The position numbers and the translations under genes are program-made. A stretch of DNA of 24,087 bases from a virus: IMG/VR virus record IMGVR_UViG_3300033153_006977, positions 1 through 24,087 of that record. One strand, 5' to 3'. A model generated the notes under the pieces. The model was not told where the DNA came from. It did not search any database and worked only from the letters and a program-made list of their open reading frames with translations. Positions 8,669 through 16,472 of this stretch are shown here, in pieces (the stretch's first letter is position 1; each line of letters begins with the position of its first letter).

Positions 8669-9367
8669 CTATAGGACTTGTAAATCATAAGCTACAACAC
8701 TTAAAGTATAAACCCCAAATTTATCTTTAAGAATTAAAACTCTGTCAGTTCCAGCCACAGTATAAGTGGGAGAAACTCCTCTATCAAATAACATAGTACT
8801 AGGATGTATAATAGTACAATTACCCCCATTTACTATATCTATGATAAATCCTGCTACTTTCTCTAAAGGAAAACCTGTAAAAGCTAAAGTTAAACTATCA
8901 GTCCCAGATCCAGGGGCTACTATATGTTGCATATCACCAAGAGCATAATCAAAAGTGTGGGTAGTATTAGCTAATGGGGAGGCACTATCTAGTTGAGTGT
9001 ACTCTGCAGCTAAAATTGTTTGCTTTAAAGCTATTTCCCCAATAGGAACTTCACTATCTTGTACTTCACCTGTAGCATCAAAAGTAACAATATTATCTTC
9101 TGTAGGCACTGGGTCAGGTATAGTTAAAGCAATGCCTAGTTTATCTTTATAGGTATCTGTAAAATCATTTGCTGATAAACCTTTACCTGTTACTACATCA
9201 ACCTTAGCAGCCATTTCTTCATCTGTTGGCCCTATCTGAAAGATTGTACTATCAGTAGCTTTTGAATAAGCTTTTTTACCTGTTACATCTATGCCAATGC
9301 CCCCCTCTATTAAATCACTAGGAGAGGGAGCTCCATAACCTTTTTTATATATCTCTGAAAATAACAT
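8669..9367 (-). CDS. Fibre-like tail protein with C-terminal domain duplicated elsewhere
   Basis: 232 residues. The N-terminus has segments typical of phage tail appendages (GIGIDVTGKKAYSKATDS; KVDVVTGKGLSANDFTDTYK). The C-terminal 100 residues form a beta-rich module with FDYALGDM, VAGFIIDIVNGGNCTIIHPS and TYTVAGTDRVLILKD. This module is clearly related to the C-terminus of the 15812-16462 protein, even at DNA level. It sits between the adaptor and the nozzle, so it may be a fibre attached at the tail hub. AGGAG site, ATG start. Function as receptor-binding or connector is inferred. Confidence 0.65.
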   Translation of the reverse strand: MLFSEIYKKGYGAPSPSDLIEGGIGIDVTGKKAYSKATDSTIFQIGPTDEEMAAKVDVVTGKGLSANDFTDTYKDKLGIALTIPDPVPTEDNIVTFDATGEVQDSEVPIGEIALKQTILAAEYTQLDSASPLANTTHTFDYALGDMQHIVAPGSGTDSLTLAFTGFPLEKVAGFIIDIVNGGNCTIIHPSTMLFDRGVSPTYTVAGTDRVLILKDKFGVYTLSVVAYDLQVL

Positions 9368-9375
9368 TTAGTCTC

Positions 9376-10188
9376 CTAATTTTTAAATGGGGTTCTATAC
9401 CCAGAATTACGGGTAGTATTCTTAACCCCACCAGTAACTTTTTTCTTTCTAATAGATGCAACTTCACTCTCATCTAAGCCATATATCTTCATAAAATTGG
9501 ACCCTTTAACCATATCCTCAGTTCTACCTGAAATAAATAATAAATTTCCCGCTGTTCCATAAATAAGGGCATTAATATTTATTTCATCAATATAGATCCT
9601 AGTAGAGTCTAAGTCATCTGCAGTTACTTTAGGTGGTAAATGAGTACCATATATAGTTACTACTTCAATCATAGCACTAGGTAAACTGTTAGTAGCAGGA
9701 GCTAAATATTTAGCACCTGTATTATTGTTTACAAATAAATATCTATTAATAGGGTCATGACTTTCAACAAGTTCACCTATATAAGATATAATATCTGCCT
9801 CAGCTGTAACTGTTACATTTATTAGCCTAGGATACACTTTTACCTTTCTATCAGATAAATTATTGTATACTATGCAAGTAAGAGCTGACTCTGTAGTATG
9901 ACCTTCCCAAGTGGGTATATCTATATCCATTTCTTCTTGGGATTTAAAATCAGTCTTCCTACCTCTGAACACACCCCTAGTAGCCTCATGGATAGCATCT
10001 GGTAAAGTATAATTAACCCTATTATCAACTAATTGTAAGTAATCAAAAGTTTCAAATATATCAGTTTTATTAGCTAGGTCCCTGTAAGTATTATTTAACT
10101 CAGTTATAACTTGAGCTAAGGTAAACTTTTCAAAAGCAGAATTTTCTACTTTATGGTTAATGTCTGCTATAATGTCATTAAATGTCAT
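9376..10188 (-). CDS. Tail adaptor (gatekeeper-type head-tail connector) candidate
   Basis: 270 residues. The N-terminal helices (FNDIIADINHKVENSAFEKF, LAQVITELNNTYRDLANKTD) followed by a beta middle (YTLPDAIHEATRGVF) match the pattern of adaptor proteins that dock under the portal, in the role of T7 gp11 or P22 gp4. The C-terminus contains IYGTAGNLLFISGRTEDM and a basic tail. AAGGAG site before ATG. It is followed by fibre-like and nozzle genes, consistent with a tail module. A specific family was not confirmed. Confidence 0.6.
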   Translation of the reverse strand: MTFNDIIADINHKVENSAFEKFTLAQVITELNNTYRDLANKTDIFETFDYLQLVDNRVNYTLPDAIHEATRGVFRGRKTDFKSQEEMDIDIPTWEGHTTESALTCIVYNNLSDRKVKVYPRLINVTVTAEADIISYIGELVESHDPINRYLFVNNNTGAKYLAPATNSLPSAMIEVVTIYGTHLPPKVTADDLDSTRIYIDEININALIYGTAGNLLFISGRTEDMVKGSNFMKIYGLDESEVASIRKKKVTGGVKNTTRNSGYRTPFKN

Positions 10189-10197
10189 TTGTACTCC

Positions 10198-10641
10198 TTA
10201 TAAATTGTATTTTCTTATATCATAAACTTCTCTAGCATCTCTACCTTCAAGTTTACTAATTTGCCAATGTGGTAAGTCTTTACCCCATAAATCATATCCA
10301 TGGTCAATAGGTAATTTATACTCAGCAATTACTTCCTTCATCGCTTTAATTATAGCCTTATAATATTTAATATCCCAACTATAAGTGCCATTTACCCAAG
10401 CTACTAGATCTACAGCTAATCCATATTGATGAAAACTATCCAATGTCCAAGTAACTTTACGCCCTTCTCTAGTCCTACCTTGAGCATACATCCAAGCTTG
10501 TTCTGGGTCAGTCCTACGGCCACCTTTATCACAAATAGCAAAATCTTGTTTTGTTCTTTGAATTGCCATGTATACAGCAAAAGCAAGAATAGGGTGTACG
10601 CCAACTAATTCTGTTAAAGTCTTATTTCCCAGAGAGAACAT
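10198..10641 (-). CDS. Endolysin, M15C-type L-alanyl-D-glutamate peptidase
   Basis: 147 residues, close to the T5 endolysin (137 residues). Zinc-ligand motif FHQYGLAVDLVAW gives H71 and D78, and DLPHW gives catalytic D122 and ligand H125, with the same three-residue Asp-to-His spacing as in T5 Lys. The enzyme cuts the L-Ala/D-Glu bond in the peptidoglycan stem peptide to release progeny. No signal peptide is seen, so a holin is needed. The start overlaps the end of the preceding gene by 20 bp and has a strong AGGAGG site 7 nt upstream. All key residues are present. Confidence 0.88.
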   Translation of the reverse strand: MFSLGNKTLTELVGVHPILAFAVYMAIQRTKQDFAICDKGGRRTDPEQAWMYAQGRTREGRKVTWTLDSFHQYGLAVDLVAWVNGTYSWDIKYYKAIIKAMKEVIAEYKLPIDHGYDLWGKDLPHWQISKLEGRDAREVYDIRKYNL

Positions 10642-11053
10642 CAGCTTCCTCCTGCAGAAATCTAGCTAGTTTTACTGGGTCTAATTGACAGTCCGGCAAG
10701 CCTAATACACATGAAGCTATCTCTGAGCAATAAAATCTGTCTTTTCCATGCAAAGGCAAATGGAAGAACTCCCAAAAAAGAATACCTAATTGGTCATAAG
10801 GTTTACCTAATGCTTCTGCGACTATAACAGTATCAATATTTCTGTGGGTTTCAATTATATCCCATTTACCATTATCAAAATTAATTTCTTTGATACGAAC
10901 CTCATTATCCCAAGAGGAAGCAGAGAAACCCTTATTATTAGACATAACTATTTCCACATGAGAATACTTACCCCAAGTCCAAAGTGCTATTAGTCCTGAT
11001 ATAGGTGTAAACCAACCATTCCGATACCATTTTTTAAATGCTACTTTTGTCAT
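10622..11053 (-). CDS. Permuted papain-like (NlpC/P60, YiiX-type) cysteine hydrolase
   Basis: 143 residues. GKYSHVEIV (H32, E34) near the N-terminus and DRFYCSEIASCVLG (C109) near the C-terminus give the His-before-Cys order of circularly permuted NlpC/P60 enzymes such as YiiX. Family members are thiol hydrolases acting on peptidoglycan peptides or lipid amides; the substrate here is unknown. It is coupled to the gene upstream by an ATGA overlap and to the endolysin downstream by a 20-bp overlap. It is therefore translated with the lysis genes and may be a second lysis enzyme. Confidence 0.7.
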   Translation of the reverse strand: MTKVAFKKWYRNGWFTPISGLIALWTWGKYSHVEIVMSNNKGFSASSWDNEVRIKEINFDNGKWDIIETHRNIDTVIVAEALGKPYDQLGILFWEFFHLPLHGKDRFYCSEIASCVLGLPDCQLDPVKLARFLQEEADVLSGK

Positions 11054-11367
11054 TTCCTATCCCTTCTACAAGCTTCAATTTGCTTTGTATTTTCATCACA
11101 ATTATTTTCCACCATATTAACTCTGCCATTAATTTTCTCCACAGACAGCATTATACTTATTTGTGCTTGTGTATTCCTCTTTAGTTCTTTTTGTGTTTCC
11201 AAACTTACAAGTTCTATACTTTCAAGTTTAGTAACAATTCTAGGTACTTGAAAAGCATAACTACTAACTAAAGACCCAACTCCCGTTGCTATAGTAACTA
11301 AAAACCCCATTAGTATAGCATTAGATCCCCATTTTTTTACTCTAGGTGACATAGTTTCCCTTTCCAT
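11050..11367 (-). CDS. Small membrane protein, holin- or spanin-like candidate
   Basis: 105 residues (100 if the internal ATG at 11352, with AAGGG 6 nt upstream, is used; the first ATG has GGGAG about 9 nt upstream). A basic N-terminus (RVKKWG) is followed by one predicted membrane helix (AILMGFLVTIATGVGSLVSS), then a charged, helical region with coiled-coil character to the end. One membrane span plus a coiled coil fits either a single-span holin or an Rz-like spanin. Its place before two cell-wall enzymes, coupled by ATGA, supports a lysis role. Confidence 0.6.
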   Translation of the reverse strand: MERETMSPRVKKWGSNAILMGFLVTIATGVGSLVSSYAFQVPRIVTKLESIELVSLETQKELKRNTQAQISIMLSVEKINGRVNMVENNCDENTKQIEACRRDRK

Positions 11368-11368
11368 T

Positions 11369-13048
11369 TTAAAACGCTCCCATATTTAAAGTTACTAAAT
11401 TATCTCTTGAAAGACCCTTAACCTCAAATATAGGTTTGGGTACTCTAAGATTTAAATGTCCTTGCTTATTATCATTAAGTGACCCTAAGGAAAAAATATA
11501 AGGTGTAGGAATGTCTAGGTCTATACTAGCATTCCAAATTGCAGTTGCTGTAGTATTTATAGTTGGAGAAGTAACACTTACTTCTAGCAAACCTCTTCTA
11601 ATTCTAAAGGCTTCTACACCTATAGTTGGTAAACTTATACCTATGCCAACTTCCCCCCCTCTACTTCTAAGACCTTCTATGTTTAGACCAGGTTGATTTA
11701 CATCTATGTTTGCTGCCCCTGACCAAATTGCAGCTCCTAAGGTTTCTACTACTGGGTTAGGTATTTCCAGATTAAAGTGAGCTTGTTGGTCATCATTAAG
11801 AGAAGGTAAGGCAAAGATATAAGGTTGTAACACATCTACATCTATTTTAGCATTCCAAAACATTGTAGCAATAGTATTTACTATTGGTATAGGCACCTCT
11901 AACGAAGTACATATACTTCTATCCATACTAGCAGCTACTGAAGCCATAGCACTTGGTATATCTAGGCTTATACTTGCATTTTTAAGTACAAAAGCACCTA
12001 TTGTTAGAGTTGGTTTAAATATATCTATTTCTGCTTGTGCATATATACTAATGTCACCCAAGGCTTCTATAGTTGGTGTAAGTATGTTAATAGCTATACT
12101 AGCTTCATGTATTACTAAGGCCTCTATACTTACCGTAGGTGTATATACTCCAATATTTATGTTTGCATATATACCTATATTACCAGCAACTTCTATAGTT
12201 GGTGTATCTATGTCAATATCAATAACACCTTGCCGAATTACAGAGGCAGCAGCAGTTATAGTTGGCTGACCTACATCTATATCACTAGTACCTTCTCTAA
12301 CTCTAAATGCATCTGTAACTATAGTTGGCTGGTCTATATCTATACCACTAGAGGAATTTAAGTCTCTAAATGCATCTATAGTTACAGTTGGTGGAGCTAC
12401 ATCTATATCAATAGTACCCCATTGTGCACCACTTATAGACCCGGTTATACTTAAAGTTGGTGCTTCCACAGCTATATCAATAACACCCTGCCAAATTAAG
12501 GTAGTATTTGTAACTATAGTTGGCTGGTCTACATCTATATCAATAGAAGATTTTACCTCTTTAAATGCATCTGTAACTATAGTTGGCTGGTCTATATCTA
12601 TATTAATAGAAGAATTCAAGTCCTTAAATGCATCTGTAGTTATAGTTGGCTGGTCCACAGCTATATCAATAATACCTTCTCTAACTCTAAATGCATCTGT
12701 AGTTATAGTTGGCTGGTCTATATTTATATCAAGGGAAGAATTCAAGTCTCTAAATGCATCTGTAACTATAGTTGGCTGGTCCACATCTATATCAAGGGAA
12801 GAATTCAAGTCTCTAAATGCATCTGTAACTATAGTTGGCTGGTCTATAGCTATATCAATGGAAGAATTCAAGTCCTTAAATGCATCTATAGTTACAGTTG
12901 GCTGGTCTACAGCTATATCAATAATACCTTCTCTAACTCTAAATGCATCTGTAGTTATAGTTGGCTGGTCCACATCTATATCAAGGGAAGAATTCAAGTC
13001 TCTAAATGCATCCGTGCCTACTGTTGGCTGATCTATATCTATATCTAT
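11369..13048 (-). repeat. 63-bp tandem coding repeats of the fibre gene
   Basis: About 26.5 units of 63 bp (21 codons). Units between about 12482 and 13048 are nearly identical at DNA level; segments such as TGCATCTGTAACTATAGTTG recur. Units 2-5 resemble units 6-9 in order (RVREGI, then KDLNSS, and so on), indicating a 252-bp higher-order duplication. Unit similarity fades toward the 3' end of the gene, so the 5' copies look like the recent expansion. Confidence 0.9.
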
Positions 13049-13726
13049 AAGCCCCCACTCAATAACCCCGGGTGTAGTTGTATCTCCTGCAATAACAAAC
13101 TGTGTAGCAACATTACCATCAGATGCAGATGACGCTATTATAGAAGTTCCCGTACTTGTTGAAGCTGTTGATATTTCTTTTGTTGAGTAACAACCTGCTG
13201 CTCCATTACCATTAGTTCCAATTTCAAGTTCATCTTGTTTTGTCCAGCCGGTACCACTTTCAGTAAAGGGTAAACCGTCATCACCATCAAAGGCAAAAGC
13301 AGAAAAAGCTAATGAATATGTATTTGTATCTGTTGTTATTGCTGCAATGGTTGTAGAAGAACTACTTTCTGTCTGTGCAGAGCCTAGAACCCTAACTGGG
13401 TTGGTAGCATTTTGCCCTGTAATACGGAGATACCACCCAAAATGGTCATCACTATCTGTAGAATTTATAGTTACAGAGTCTTCATTTGAGCCATCTGCTA
13501 TTTTAGAATATAGTCCGATATAACTATCTGAAGTTGCATCACCGTAGCTATATTCTTGAGTCCATCCAGTGGTGTTGTCAATAAACCCCTCACCAGCAGC
13601 CCCATTATCATTACCTACAAGTATTAATAATAAGTCACCATTTTCCACTCCAGAAGGAATAGTAAAAGTTATGGCATCCGATGTGACTACAGCTGTGGTA
13701 CTGTTCGCTATTACTGGTAATGCCAT
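11369..13726 (-). CDS. Giant repeat fibre / adhesin-like protein with 26 tandem 21-residue repeats
   Basis: 785 residues. Residues 1-220 form a beta-sandwich-like head (IPSGVENGDLLLILVGND ... GWTQEY), of a type shared with two neighbouring genes. From residue 227 to the end I count 26 full repeats plus a 9-residue remnant, with consensus [I/L]-DIDVDQPTIVTDAFRDLNSS. Repeats 10 and 21 carry two extra residues. Repeats 1-9 and 11-12 are close to consensus; later ones keep only the alternating hydrophobic/Asp strand and the Pro-Thr turn. The regular strand-turn pattern predicts an elongated beta-solenoid or stacked beta-hairpin stalk. AAAGGAT site before ATG. Location between appendage genes and lysis genes suggests a tail fibre. 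Receptor or ligand unknown; acidic side chains could bind cations. Confidence 0.7.
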   Translation of the reverse strand: MALPVIANSTTAVVTSDAITFTIPSGVENGDLLLILVGNDNGAAGEGFIDNTTGWTQEYSYGDATSDSYIGLYSKIADGSNEDSVTINSTDSDDHFGWYLRITGQNATNPVRVLGSAQTESSSSTTIAAITTDTNTYSLAFSAFAFDGDDGLPFTESGTGWTKQDELEIGTNGNGAAGCYSTKEISTASTSTGTSIIASSASDGNVATQFVIAGDTTTPGVIEWGLIDIDIDQPTVGTDAFRDLNSSLDIDVDQPTITTDAFRVREGIIDIAVDQPTVTIDAFKDLNSSIDIAIDQPTIVTDAFRDLNSSLDIDVDQPTIVTDAFRDLNSSLDINIDQPTITTDAFRVREGIIDIAVDQPTITTDAFKDLNSSINIDIDQPTIVTDAFKEVKSSIDIDVDQPTIVTNTTLIWQGVIDIAVEAPTLSITGSISGAQWGTIDIDVAPPTVTIDAFRDLNSSSGIDIDQPTIVTDAFRVREGTSDIDVGQPTITAAASVIRQGVIDIDIDTPTIEVAGNIGIYANINIGVYTPTVSIEALVIHEASIAINILTPTIEALGDISIYAQAEIDIFKPTLTIGAFVLKNASISLDIPSAMASVAASMDRSICTSLEVPIPIVNTIATMFWNAKIDVDVLQPYIFALPSLNDDQQAHFNLEIPNPVVETLGAAIWSGAANIDVNQPGLNIEGLRSRGGEVGIGISLPTIGVEAFRIRRGLLEVSVTSPTINTTATAIWNASIDLDIPTPYIFSLGSLNDNKQGHLNLRVPKPIFEVKGLSRDNLVTLNMGAF

Positions 13727-13740
13727 TTACTATCCTTTAT

Positions 13741-14346
13741 TTAGTTTATTGTCCAAGTAACAGCACTCAACTCAGTAGCTGTATTACAATCATTTATCTC
13801 TTTTTCTTTATTCCACTGATATACTATAGCACTATCTCTATGCATATTAATTGCCTTGTAGCACCTTCTTACATCAAGATGACCTAAAAACTGCATGGTA
13901 TTTGAGGTATCTCTTAAATAAATTGAGGGTATAGAGTTTTCAACCATAAGGTCATATCTTTCCCTTATGTCATACAAGTCATTTCTACCTCCAAACATTT
14001 CTATAGTGGAGGTATCTACAAGAGGCACACTTACTAAAAACCTTTCGTTGTCTTTTATATCTCTATCAAGTTCCAGCAATTTTTTTGCTTTATAGGTAGT
14101 AAGAGCAGTATCAATTTCAAGTTGAGTCATAGGTACAATTTCCCAGGTTTGAGTATAATCAACAGGGGCAAGTTCTACAGCCTTTTCAGTATAAATATCT
14201 AGGGAAGGTACTGCTGTAGGTATAATAAGTTTCCACTCAGAACCAAGCATAGCGCTTCCGATTGGAGGGTAGCTTATATGGGGACTTGCTTGTTTTATCT
14301 TAGTATATAGTTTAATTTCTTTTGTTGTTATGTGTTGATATTCCAC
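13741..14346 (-). CDS. Tail accessory protein, DUF4376-like
   Basis: 201 residues. Start is GTG: in-frame stop codons lie directly upstream and AAGGA is 6 nt before it. The N-terminal half is beta-rich; the middle (QTWEIVPMTQLEIDTALTTY) and a basic helix lead to a C-terminal domain containing YLRDTSNTMQFLGHLDVRR and YQWNKEKEINDCNTATELS. The latter resembles the DUF4376 domain found in fibre-associated and fibre-assembly proteins. It sits immediately before the repeat fibre, so a chaperone or attachment role for that fibre is plausible. Family match is from memory of the pattern only. Confidence 0.5.
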   Translation of the reverse strand: MEYQHITTKEIKLYTKIKQASPHISYPPIGSAMLGSEWKLIIPTAVPSLDIYTEKAVELAPVDYTQTWEIVPMTQLEIDTALTTYKAKKLLELDRDIKDNERFLVSVPLVDTSTIEMFGGRNDLYDIRERYDLMVENSIPSIYLRDTSNTMQFLGHLDVRRCYKAINMHRDSAIVYQWNKEKEINDCNTATELSAVTWTIN

Positions 14347-14355
14347 TTATTATCC

Positions 14356-15099
14356 TTATCTTGGTCTCAATACCATTGTTATTGAAGCACTACTATTGTT
14401 CAAATCAGGACCACCTACCCCATGTTCAAACGTATTTGGGTTATAATAACCAGCAACATCTTCTTTTACTGCACTTCCAACTGTGATAGCTTGTTTCTGC
14501 CCTGAAGGGGCACAATAGAAATGAGCACTTGCCATATCATCAAGATTGCTACAGGTAAAAAGTCTTTCATTGGCATCAGCTATAGCATAGGATGAAACTG
14601 CAGTTGCTATTAAAAGTGCTTCTTCTGTCACTGCTGTTATTGAGGGTGGATTAGGCTCAGCATAATCTCCCCTACTAGCAGTTGTAGGTGTAGCATCCAT
14701 GGGTGTTACAGAGTTAACATTTCTATATACCCTAATCATCACACCTGCAGTAGTAGCACCATCATCTGGAAAGACTACTGTTGTATCAAGAGGAGCTGCC
14801 ATAAATTTATAGGCTGCATTTATTCCAGAGGAATAAAAATCTGATTGACTCCTATTTGCTATTCTTGTATAGCCCCCGGTTGGGTCATTAACTGTGCAAC
14901 CCCCTATGCCCCTTTTTGCTAACCCCCTTAATACTATAACAATATCTCCTACGCCTGGTGAGGAGGATATTCCCCCAGTGAGAGAAGTTAAAGCTACAGA
15001 TAAAAGGTCATCTTCATAACCAGCTATTAGGGTCCCTCCAACATAAGTTATGCCTATATCTTTAACTGAACTCAGTAATAATTTTTTGACTAATTCCAT
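14356..15099 (-). CDS. Appendage protein with beta-sandwich domain
   Basis: 247 residues from the ATG at 15099, chosen because AAGGGG lies 7 nt upstream; a GTG at 15126 would extend it by 9 residues into the previous gene. The opening (MELVKKLLLSSVKD) resembles that of the upstream 233-residue protein (TLFKKMLSAPVSD). The body, with PGVGDIVIVLRGLA, GGYTRI and ALLIATAVSSYA, follows the same order of motifs as the head domain of the repeat fibre. These proteins probably arose by duplication and decorate the tail or head. Mostly beta, no transmembrane segment, no enzyme motif. Confidence 0.55.
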   Translation of the reverse strand: MELVKKLLLSSVKDIGITYVGGTLIAGYEDDLLSVALTSLTGGISSSPGVGDIVIVLRGLAKRGIGGCTVNDPTGGYTRIANRSQSDFYSSGINAAYKFMAAPLDTTVVFPDDGATTAGVMIRVYRNVNSVTPMDATPTTASRGDYAEPNPPSITAVTEEALLIATAVSSYAIADANERLFTCSNLDDMASAHFYCAPSGQKQAITVGSAVKEDVAGYYNPNTFEHGVGGPDLNNSSASITMVLRPR

Positions 15100-15110
15100 T
15101 CTTTTACCCC

Positions 15111-15812
15111 TTATGTCTTTTTCCACATACCTAATGCTATCGCCATTTGCGTTGTAGCAGTTGTGTTTTTATCAAATGTAATTGTTTTACTTACACTCCC
15201 TGCTATAAAAGCTGTACCAAATATGAATTGTCTATTATCTATGGTTACATTATACTCTGTGTTTACATCTCCCAGTGTAGCTCCACTACTATTTTCCCAC
15301 AAGGCAGACGCTATTAATATTGAGTCAGTAGTTGAAGTAACAGCCTCACCCCATACCTCTGTGTTGCTATCTCTTTTAATACTTCTTCCATCATCCCAGG
15401 CCCAGCCTCCATATAATGCCACAACAGCTATTGCCCAAGGGTCACAGGTTTCACCATCTACGCCACTCCCAGTTTCTAAATATATGTCGGCAATACTTCC
15501 AGTAGGAACAATAGCTTCAAACACTTTAACAGCTATGGAGATATCACCATAGTGACTCTGTGTTATATCCGAAACTGGTATATTTACACCATCAACTTTA
15601 CATATTGCCATAGACCTACCATTAGTAGATATATCATACCTAGCTGCATGTCCAATAATTATAAGTCTTCTGTCCACTGCTGGGTCTCCTATGGGTACAT
15701 CTGTCCAAGTACGATTACCTACACTAGAGGAACCATCTATTCCGTTGACATACTTAGTTCCATTAGTTCTATCTGAGACTGGGGCACTTAGCATCTTTTT
15801 AAATAAAGTCAT
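15111..15812 (-). CDS. Appendage protein with beta-sandwich domain, paralogue of its neighbour
   Basis: 233 residues. Beta-rich, with the pattern DPAVDRRLIIIGHAARYD, then IVPTGSIADIYLETGSG and an ILIASALWENSSG segment, of a kind common in uncharacterised phage fibre genes. Its first 13 residues match the start of the next gene's product in pattern. The ATG overlaps the preceding stop as TAATG and no good ribosome binding site is visible, so translation is probably coupled to the upstream gene. A virion appendage role is inferred from position within the fibre block. Confidence 0.55.
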   Translation of the reverse strand: MTLFKKMLSAPVSDRTNGTKYVNGIDGSSSVGNRTWTDVPIGDPAVDRRLIIIGHAARYDISTNGRSMAICKVDGVNIPVSDITQSHYGDISIAVKVFEAIVPTGSIADIYLETGSGVDGETCDPWAIAVVALYGGWAWDDGRSIKRDSNTEVWGEAVTSTTDSILIASALWENSSGATLGDVNTEYNVTIDNRQFIFGTAFIAGSVSKTITFDKNTTATTQMAIALGMWKKT

Positions 15813-16462
15813 TATGCTACTACTTTAATATCTTGTGCGATTATTGTAAGGGTTAAAATTGCATCTTTATCACTTGTTACTAAAATCCTATCTGTCCCAT
15901 CTGTTGTATATGTTGGTGCTGTACCAGCTGCAAATAACATTGTACCTGGGTGGGTAATAGTATAATTACCCCAGTCTACAGCATCAATTATATAACCAGC
16001 AACATCACCACTTGGAAAGTTGCTAAAGGTCAAAGTCGTGAGGTTCCCAGTAGCAGTATATTGTATCATATCTTCAGTAGCATAATCAAAAGTAACTGTG
16101 CCACTACCAGAATCATCTGCAACTTGTCTAACTGCTGACTTATTCATAGTTTTACCATTGAAGTCTAAGTCTCCCCCTAACTGTGGAGAGGTATCATCAA
16201 CTACGTCTTTATCACCTGAGTTTGTCCCAGAAGTATTGCCTATAACAGTAGACTCAGCATCAGTAACGTATCTTTTGTCAGTACTGTCTGCAATATCAGC
16301 TGTTGTAGCTGCTTCTCCAGCAGTAACAAGACCTTTTGCATCATATGTAACCTTAGTTTTAGTGCCAGGTGTTATATCTGCATTTTCTTCTACTCTTGCA
16401 TTTACTGCCTCAACTATTTCTGTAGGTGTTATTTTTCCTAGCGTACACTCTAAATCAGCCAT
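15812..16462 (-). CDS. Fibre-like protein with duplicated C-terminal domain
   Basis: 216 residues. The longest frame starts at 16516, but that would overlap the previous gene by 44 bp; the ATG at 16462 has AAGGGGG about 6 nt upstream and leaves a 10-bp gap, so it is preferred. The middle has the phage-fibre motif DDTSPQLGGDLDFNGKTM (residues 89-106). The C-terminal 100 residues (FDYATEDM, VAGYIIDAVDWGNYTITHPG, GTDRILVTSDKD) match the C-terminus of the 8669-9367 protein. Likely a short tail fibre or a segment of one. Confidence 0.65.
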   Translation of the reverse strand: MADLECTLGKITPTEIVEAVNARVEENADITPGTKTKVTYDAKGLVTAGEAATTADIADSTDKRYVTDAESTVIGNTSGTNSGDKDVVDDTSPQLGGDLDFNGKTMNKSAVRQVADDSGSGTVTFDYATEDMIQYTATGNLTTLTFSNFPSGDVAGYIIDAVDWGNYTITHPGTMLFAAGTAPTYTTDGTDRILVTSDKDAILTLTIIAQDIKVVA

Positions 16463-16472
16463 CTTATCCCCC

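Noticed and set aside
10416-10604. 62-codon minus-strand frame inside the endolysin
   Set aside because: Frame-shifted shadow of the endolysin, whose catalytic residues lie in the other frame.
11511-12269. Plus-strand open frames opposite the repeat fibre
   Set aside because: They arise from the repetitive coding strand and lack ribosome sites.
11369-13048. CRISPR-like array from regular repeats
   Set aside because: The 63-bp repeats are in frame, have no unique spacers and encode a continuous protein.
11369-13726. Diversity-generating retroelement target
   Set aside because: Repeat variation is not adenine-focused at one site, and no reverse transcriptase or template repeat was seen in the window.
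15100-15126. GTG start at 15126 for the 14356-15099 gene
   Set aside because: The ATG at 15099 has AAGGGG 7 nt upstream and does not overlap the previous gene.
15552-15776. Plus-strand 74-codon frame
   Set aside because: Antisense to a well-supported appendage gene; no ribosome site, odd composition.
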